A stretch of 64,000 nucleotides of DNA from the NCBI GenBank assembly GCA_009739215.1, contig VSJF01000001.1, positions 124,001 to 188,000 on the forward strand, given 5' to 3'. The position numbers were made by a program, and so were the translations under genes. The DNA is from Floccularia luteovirens (lineage: Eukaryota; Basidiomycota; Agaricomycetes; Agaricales; Squamanitaceae). The notes under the pieces are model-generated. The model had not been told where the DNA came from. It saw only the letters and a list, made by a program, of their open reading frames with translations, and ran no database searches. Each line of letters starts with the position of its first letter. Position 1 is the first letter of the stretch. Shown piece by piece: positions 56,995 through 64,000 of the stretch.

Positions 56995-58158
56995 ATGTCT
57001 CCAATAGGTCCAGAGCTACCTCCCCACTTGCTTACCCAAAATGACGGGGACAACAACGGTGAACCAGCCGTCGTAGGGCCAGAAATTCCTCCGGAACTTT
57101 TGAACCAACAAAAGCCTTCGCAGAATGACGGAGAAGACAGTGATGAAGATTCTTATGCGCCAGAGCTCCCTCCAGACATGGCTGTAGGCCGAGTGCAGAC
57201 AGTAGGACCCTCCATGTCTCATGATGGTGCTTCTTCGAGTAAACGTCAAGTTGGACCCTCTTTTCCATCATATGCGCCAACGTATGATCCACAACAACAA
57301 AATACCTATTCGGATGACGACGACGACGACGACGATGACATTGGACCCAAACCACTCCCACCTGGCATGCAACATGAACAGCCAGATGCGGTCAAGGAAT
57401 TCGTTGCAAAGGAGGAGAGCAGACGCAAACAAATTGAGGTAAGGAGTTATAAGTTATGGTGCGTCAAAATGAAGGTATAAAAACTTGATAGGAAGCAGCG
57501 AAACCAAAAGCGCCAAAGAGAGATGAATGGATGCTGGTACCCCCATCCTCTTCTGACTTGCTTGCTAGTAAGTGTCCTATATTCTATCTTCATTTCTTAA
57601 ACAACACCAACTTCTTAACCAGAACTCGACCCAACCAAACTCAGTAAATCTCGTCAATTCTCCCGCAGTGCAGCTCCTGCGAAAGATAAAGTGGACAACT
57701 CGCTATGGACAGAGACGCCGGCAGAACGACAGCAGCGACTTGCAGATGAGGTGTCTGGCAAGAAGAGACGGGCGGTTGAGACTGCCAATGAGGATGCAGA
57801 CACAATAGCAGAATCAAAACGACGCAAACGTGAAGAGGGTAATATCAGGCGTGGAGTGGAGGAATATACCGTGAGTGACCTGTATATATGCGCATCTTTT
57901 CTTAAATGCTAATCTGCTATCATATTTCTGCAACGTTTTTAGAAGAAGCTGCGTGGTCCATCTTTAATCGAGCAACACTCATCACAAACTCAACAAGAAG
58001 AAGATAAAACAACAAAAGACAATGCCATATGGGATCATTCCCGCGATATGTCCCTGGGTGGGCGACTCATGGACGACAGCAAGCGAAACAAGTTAATCAA
58101 AGAAGCGAGAGGATTAGGTGATCGTTTTGGTACTGGAAAAAGCGGTGGGTTTTTGTGA
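56995..58158 (+). CDS. GPALPP-motif / DUF3752 protein, 327 aa
   Basis: Four exons: 56995-57438, 57492-57567, 57623-57870 and 57943-58158. The N-terminal half carries repeated GP-x-LPP type motifs (IGPELPPHLL, GPEIPPELL, APELPPDM, GPKPLPPGM) and a nine-residue Asp run encoded by GAC repeats. The C-terminal half contains DUF3752 features: RDEWMLVPPSSSDLL, WTETPAERQQRLADE and WDHSRDMSLGGRLMDD, then KEARGLGDRFGTGKSGGFL at the end. The family (GPALPP1 in animals) is nuclear and coiled-coil rich; its role is not well defined, though it is associated with RNA-processing proteins. A start at 56917 would be in frame but adds a segment outside the motif region. Confidence 0.9.
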
Positions 58159-58297
58159 TGGAAACAATGATATTATGAGGTTCTTCGAGCCCACGTATGT
58201 ATAACATATCTATATATGAAATGAATGAGAAGCATTCATCACTGACTCGATGAAATCCTTTTTTTCTTCTCCCCGTCAACCAACAGTAGCGCGGCTC

Positions 58298-59362
58298 TCA
58301 ATTAGTCGTTCTGCCTCTGTCCACGCATCGTCCATTACCCTGAACGGACCCTTCCCAGTCGCTCGTTACACAGTTAATTGGTAGCACCACCAATCTTGGA
58401 TCCAACGCCAAGCCATGCCCCCTGATACATAGAAAGTCTTCAATGCATCGTGACTTTATTCTGTCACCCGCTAAAAGAAGCAACACCTTCAAATGTTTAC
58501 ACCCCTTCAATATTTCCGCGAGTTCCTCAAGTGTCCCCCACGCATCCAACGCCAGGTGGGTCAGATTCGGCAACCGGTGAAATCCAGACATCGGTCGCCG
58601 CGCGGGGCACTGCCCACCATCCAGCACCTCGAGGTGTGTCAGCAGTCCAAACCCCGGCAGGTCGGAGATGTCGAACACCGGTCCCGGCCATGCACGACCT
58701 GCGAAGCAACAGTCAAGTGATATGGACACGCGCTTGAGAGCTGAGGAACGTAGATGTTTGAAAGGGAAACCATGCTGTCCCGCGTCTATGGTCATATTCC
58801 CATAATCCTCCCTTGCGCGACGTCGATGCGCGGCACTACTAGGTACCATCCTCAAGGAGCGTACCCAGCATGCTACATTTTCTGCACCAGTGCAAACTGC
58901 GAGAATCCTTGCCGCACTGGTAGGTTCTACATCTGCACATACACAGAGGGTACGCACGTAACGCCCAAAGAACGTAGGCGGCCTCCGAACGAGCGCATAC
59001 TGCATGAAATGAGAGACGTTTTTTGGAGTTATTGTTATCGTGTCATATAGGTATGGTTCGATCCTAATGAAGATAAAAAGAAAAGGTGCCGGGTGGATGG
59101 GTTATTCAGCTCTGGTGGTATTTTTATGGAGGAAGTGGGAGGAAAATGGAACATAGATGGATTGTTTTTAAGATTCAAGTGGATGGACGTACCATGCATG
59201 CACACGCCGAGCCACCAGAAGTAGCGTTATCCTACTAGATGGATAAATCATTGCGGTCGTCTCCATAATAACACGTTCAACATCCATCGGAAGTCTTCCA
59301 GATAGGATAAGAAACATCACTCCGGCCTTTTCACCCTGTCGAGTCTTTGTCTTTGCTGACAT
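58298..59362 (-). CDS. F-box/LRR-like protein of the Agaricomycete type, 311 aa
   Basis: Two exons are read on the minus strand, 59362-59193 and 59063-58298. The N-terminus after a short basic leader reads LPMDVERVIMETTAMIYPSS and LLVARRVHAWIEPYLYDTI, a pattern shared by a large, expanded family of Agaricomycete proteins that resembles an F-box helix followed by irregular leucine-rich segments (LTHLEVLDGG, LPNLTHLALDAWG, CKHLKVLLLLAGD). Such proteins may act as substrate adaptors, but no activity has been shown for the group. The frame is clean and the intron (GTACGT...ATTAG) joins the conserved ARRVHAW-IEPYLY sequence. Confidence 0.78.
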
Positions 59363-60169
59363 TTTTTTTCGATCTTCCTTCCCTTTTCCTTTGCGAGTAG
59401 AAGTTGCGTCTTTCTTGGTGGTATTTGCTACCTCAAGTTGGATTGTAAACGCAGCTTCTTGTTGTCAAGCAGGAACGGGGGAAAGAAGGAAAGAGAATCA
59501 AAAAAAATCAAAATCAAAAAGTCTGGAGAGCCGAAGTATTGATATGTATGTCGACTCAATTGCGGGTTGATACGATGGCCTGTTTATAAGAAATCTCATC
59601 AACTTTGCACCACCAAAAAAGCGCCGCTCTGAAAGGAGATAGAAGGACGGGGAGGTCTCGGTCCTAACGTACACCAAACTTTCTTTTTCACAAACTTACT
59701 ATATCCGTCGTGAACAACCAACCTGGCAGCTGTGATTCCGGCCTCTTTATTTCTTTTGCAGATCAATTCATTGATTACCATGCAACACCGCTTAAAAAAA
59801 TGTGGAGTTCTGCTGATCCTTCTACTCAGTTTAATTGACTCAAGAGGTTTAGGTTCGCTAGTGGAGAAATACATTGCATTATTCAAGCTTTACAATTCCA
59901 ATCTAATAATTATGATATCCATACTGGAGTGGGAATACTAGAGTCCTGTGTACATACTAAGGGTCACTGACCGATACCCGATCATAAGCATAGATTACTT
60001 ACCTGCCATCTGTCCTACTGCAATTTGGCCGCAAAGCCCTGCCCGAGCACCCTTTCTTCACGATTCAGGTAATCAACCTGTAAGGCCACCGAACCCATGG
60101 AATGCCGTCTCACCGCACAGTACCCGAATAATTCTTGTCATTTCGTCACTAAGCTGAACATAGTACATA
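59363..60169. other. intergenic
   Basis: An A/T-rich tract with repeated AAAATCAAA units at about 59498-59520. No gene recognised. Confidence 0.5.
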
Positions 60170-63100
60170 CAGCAATGTCAACATCCCTTGTTCGCATTTC
60201 CTAAACCAGAAGGGAACAACTCACACTGATGGTGTTTAATAACGCCACAACAGCTTGAAGTAAATAGCATCAGTAAACCTTGTTCTTCTCCTGGCCGATC
60301 ACCGAGATTATTTTCAAACTGACCTGTACTGTGTACTGGTAATTGTTCATCCTTTGTCGGGTTAGCAGATAGCATCGGAGGTGACATGTTCGTCAAAGTA
60401 GTCATCTCACCATGAGCACGTCAAGTGTCAGTTCCTCAAATCCAATGCTTGACCCATCCACTCTAGTGGCGTCCAGATCTATAGAATCATCTCTGGAGTT
60501 TATATCTGAATCTGTCTCCAATAATTGCGGACGTTTGTTTGACGTGACTCGTGTTAAGGGAACGAGCAGAGTGCGATGCGTAGAATTCCTTTCATGATAT
60601 ACGAGACGATCTCGAAGCCTAGGCAATGATGCTGGAAGAGCATGAGGCCTCCTCAGGGCATTTGATATAATAGACACATTGGAGAAAATGTCTGAAAGCT
60701 AGTGTGGCATGGATCAACATGCCAAAATCAAAAAACATTGGTCCTCGCTTACAAAATTCGGGTTGAGGTATGGTGTCTGAAACCTGGTAAGTATATAAAT
60801 GCGAGGATATGCGTAACTTATTGAACTTACTCTATCAACTAGAATACTACACCATCTAGGATCAAGTTTCGAGAATGCGCTGACTAGAACTAGTAAAAGA
60901 TCCAATTATTTTTGATCTAAGTCTTCTCTTAGCACACACAAATATCTGGATTGATAGAACACCAACTGGGTTCTGTGCAGTAGTTGATATTGATCATGGG
61001 GCCAAACCCCTCTACGGACAATCAGATCAGATGTAGTGTGTGCTAATAGAGTTGGTCACCAACTGGAATTGTGGCTCAAATTTGGCAGTCTGGAGAGATG
61101 GAGCAAGCACTTGCAAGCGAGCCTATACTGTACGATAGCACATAAGAATCCTAAGGAAAAACAGTTCTCAAGGCACGTACAGAAACAGCGATCACATGTC
61201 TTGCAATTTTCCTGACGCGTCTTTCTTTTGGAGATACTGACCCTTCAGTACCATTAGGACCTACAAATTGAACTTTTTGATTAGTCCCCGGAGCTTGCGC
61301 GTGCATCTTCAGCAAGGAAGGCCTCTATCTCGCTTGCAAGTATACTTCCAAGATCTTCTGTCGTATCAGCGAGCGTTTTTCTGACAAGAGTGCGGGACGA
61401 TTTTGGGCAGGGGAACATCATGACGATGAACTAGAACATGGATATTGGAAGGATTGTGTCAGAATTCAAATCTAGATTTGAGGAGAAACAGTTTACGGCG
61501 GCGAAAAAAGCCAGCTATGACGAGTAATGCTCGTTTCCAAGCAAGTGTCACTCCAAACCCGGGATTGGCGAGGACAGCTACATGGGTATTTATCCAGCTA
61601 TATCCCATGACTGGCATTGATATATGTTTGTTACATGTGGTATCTCAACCGAAAACTACAGTTATCCCGGCCATAATCCAAAGTATTGCTTGCTCTGGTG
61701 GTGCACTAATGTGTCCCAGAAGGCAAGGCGAAACGATTACAGTCTGGACACGGAAATCAGACGATGTTTTCTCGACGAGCAACGACTTCTTACTGTTGCT
61801 ACAACCAACCCATAAGCATTTCCTGTTCCTCTACCAGCACCAATGTACCAAGCTGCCATTCCAACTATTTACCAACAAAATGTCAATGAACTGCACAACA
61901 AACGTTCATATGAGACTATGAGACTTACCAACCTAACCCCAGTTAAGTACCCAAGAGTCTTGCCACAAATCCGGCAATCTGATCTCCGGCATAAAGGGCA
62001 AGGGCGGTCTAAACCCATGCAGAATTGCTGTGTTTCAGCAGGGTCACGAAGATCAGACAGGACATAACGCACCTGTGCCATAATTAAAGCCCATATCCCC
62101 TTGTTTTCATAATAAAACCATGCACTTGAAGGGCACACTGATGGTATCCATAATGCAACAGAGAAAATGGCCAGATGTAATGCGAATAACTCTTCCGAAG
62201 ATTTGAAGAATCTTAGAATAGAACCTAGCCGGACAAGTCCCTCTTCCGACAGCAGTGCATCCGGATTTTTTTGACCTGTGTACATTTAGCCATGCTGTTG
62301 AGAACTTCTTCAAGATCAATTTGCTTACGGGGTGCATCTTGAACATCAGTTACCATCTCATCATCATCACTGTCATCCTCAATAGTGTCCGAGCTGATCT
62401 CATCTTGTCCCTTCCGTTCGACTGGTTCGAGCCTACGCTTCCCATTGAGAGAGGAGCTGCACCTCTTGTCACCTCTGCTTTACTTGAAAGTTTCCGCCAA
62501 AGTTTCCCAAAGCCACTAGGAGCCCATATTCGGGGTTTGTGCCGTTTAGTGTCCAAAATCAATGATGAGTTTGAATACTCTGATGAGTACCTCGGAAAGG
62601 TATCCAGTGTGTCCAAGAAGATGAAACACGTGAAAAGGGACCTTGTTCGCAATGTTAATTAGTTTCCACAGCCTTCTGTCAAGAAATATAACAAAGTACC
62701 GTCGTTCAGATCATTCTTCATGGAATCTAAAATCTTTCGAAATGTTTGACCAATTCGACCCGCTCCACTTTGCGATATTGGTCTAGAGCTGTCTCTAGCT
62801 GATTTGGCCAGTCACTTAGTATTGTACGGCGCTCATATGCCTTGGCATTATCCTTCTTATCGAAACATGCCGTCCATCTTCTGGTATTGCAATGCTTGAA
62901 CCAGTCAGTCGCACTTTTCACACCTGCTTCGCATGCATTTCTCAAGTTTACGGATGATTCAGCAAGTTTTGGGCCAAGTGTGTCAAGATCTGGCCTCGCA
63001 TTCTCTAATTTTGCGACGAAACTCAGTGAAGCGGCCGGGGTGAGAATTACCTGCGCTAGCTTCCTTCTGTGGAACAGCAGCCTCGGGTATTTCCAGTATT

Positions 63101-63170
63101 AAGGTCATTGACGTGGGTATTAAAAGAATGTAGACCACTGCGCATATATTTGCGGTTAGGCTGTATCAAG
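60170..63170 (-). pseudogene. BRE4-like / ArAE-type membrane exporter, truncated and frameshifted
   Basis: On the minus strand many separate stretches match, in the right order, the fungal BRE4-like family (DUF2421/2422; fusaric-acid/aromatic-acid exporter type). They are a pre-TM helix region (LETALDQYRKVERVEL), a linker ending NPDALLSEEGLVRLG, the TM block YENKGIWALIMAQTALALYA, GDQIAGFVARLLGT, WYIGAGRGTGNAYGLVV, HISAPPEQAILWIM, ITVVFVVGYSW-like, WKRALLVIAGF, MMFPCPKSSRTLVRKTLA, KFEPQFRGVWPHDQYQLL and LDPRWCSILVDR. The N-terminal membrane half expected upstream is absent: by 63435 the next gene starts on the other strand. Frame breaks occur at the T7 run 62266-62272, at the A6 run 61504-61509 and near 62750. 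Either a relic or an assembly with homopolymer errors plus a misjoin; the missing half favours a relic. Confidence 0.6.
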
Positions 63171-63434
63171 CATCAGGAGATTTGAGCTACCCACTGATGA
63201 GTTTGATGTCTCCGAGTCCTAACCAACCCACGCCACAGATATTTCAAGGTCGATCATGGGGGCAGTGGTTGCATAGGGTCTGACAGTGATATCTCAAGTT
63301 TTAAGGCGGACGGGTATCAGCGCGTGATCGGTTCATTCCATTCTAATGTTAGAAATTATATTACCGGACAAAGTTTGCAGAGGTAGACCGGGGCAGCTGC
63401 CACGATATTGTCATTGCTAACTGTATATTTCTCT

Positions 63435-64000
63435 ATGACCGACTCAATTCCATCCAATATTGCTCAATTGTGAGTGTTCTGACGGTTGTTTAAATTTCTC
63501 AGTTACTGATATCCACCTTTTATTCTCCAGCACTGGTCCTATTGTAAGTAGAATCTTCATTAGCTCATTGCATGTTTCCGTCTAAATGATGCTGTACGCA
63601 GCTGCTGGGCCACCTTTTGACTTGGGCATTTTACAGTGCTTTGTGCGTTCAAACATGTAACTCCATTTCAATCCAAATCACCCGCATATTTTCACACCTC
63701 CATTTTTCAGATCTGTATTATTTGGCTTTCCCCAAGGATGGAAAAATTCCAAAAGCCATTGTTACATGGGTTTTCCTATTGGAAACTGTCCAGATCATAA
63801 TGACCACACGAGACGCTTTCCGCAATTTCGGTACTGGTTGGGGCGATATGAATGATCTCGACCAGGTCGGTTGGTTGTTCTTCAGTGTCCCTGTATTGGG
63901 TACCATGAGTAAGTCAGATCGATAAACAGGGTCGTGACGTCAGTTCGCTAATACTATTACTCGATAACAGTTGGCTCGGCAGGTCAAATTTTCTTTGCTT
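63435..64000 (+). CDS. DUF6534-type seven-TM-like membrane protein (3' end cut by window)
   Basis: Exons 63435-63469, 63531-63543 (13 nt), 63602-63656, 63711-63908 and 63971 to beyond the edge, in phase. The protein begins MTDSIPSNIAQFTGPILLGH, followed by hydrophobic segments (LLTWAFYSALCVQTYLYYLAF, AIVTWVFLLETVQIIM, VGWLFFSVPVLGTMIGSAGQ). The GP-LLG start, the Q-x-Y-x-Y motif at the end of TM1 and a TM3 leading to an FFA-type ending are characteristic of the large, uncharacterised DUF6534 family in Agaricomycetes. The remaining helices lie outside the window. The start codon is about 265 bp from the end of the broken exporter on the opposite strand. Confidence 0.85.

Noticed and set aside
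62255..62662. 135-codon plus-strand open frame
   Set aside because: It is the shadow of minus-strand exporter blocks, which match a known family in order.

Overview
The window comes from a filamentous basidiomycete, most likely an Agaricomycete mushroom or wood/litter fungus. The evidence is gene-dense DNA with many GT-AG introns of about 45-65 nt, very short exons, an intron-bearing tRNA-Gly, and families typical of that class: tandem secreted sedolisins, a DUF6534-type membrane protein, a BRE4-like exporter, a caleosin, and F-box/LRR-like and receptor-like single-pass proteins. Exon limits given below were read by eye from splice signals and reading-frame phase. No database search was run.

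Layout. 1-5.7 kb: the 3'-truncated VPS4 ATPase (-), a small SH3/Tudor-like protein (+) and a HAL/HRK-type Ser/Thr kinase (-). 5.7-9.2 kb is gene-poor. 9.2-16.9 kb: two paralogous 19-exon S53 tripeptidyl-peptidases (+) with ribosomal protein gene RPL19 between them. 17.4-19.3 kb: a cytochrome P450. 20.1-22.5 kb: a large disordered Ser/Pro-rich protein. 23.1 kb: tRNA-Gly(TCC).

23.5-31.4 kb is the structurally unusual part. Two direct copies of a gene for a Cys-rich single-pass membrane protein (both -) flank a roughly 2.2 kb palindrome. In the palindrome two beta-trefoil-like small protein genes stand head to head with duplicated, mirror-image promoters.

31.9-48.6 kb is mostly minus-strand: an RSC1/2-like bromodomain-BAH chromatin remodeller subunit, a C2H2 zinc-finger factor with a GC-AG intron, a GH99-like protein with a long Pro/Ser-rich tail and two apparent one-base frameshifts, a YFH7/uridine-kinase-like P-loop kinase, an unrecognised small gene, a caleosin and FKBP12. 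50.9-59.4 kb: a short-chain dehydrogenase, a second Ser/Pro-rich protein, an adenosine-deaminase-like (ADAL) enzyme divergent from a GPALPP-motif protein, and an F-box/LRR-like protein. 60.2-63.2 kb holds a broken BRE4/ArAE-type exporter lacking its N-terminal half. The right edge cuts a DUF6534-type membrane protein.

There is no operon-like logic. Housekeeping functions (sorting, translation, chromatin, folding) are interspersed with secretion, lipid and secondary-metabolism functions. The duplicated accessory blocks (sedolisins; membrane protein plus beta-trefoil locus) are the most evolutionarily active parts.
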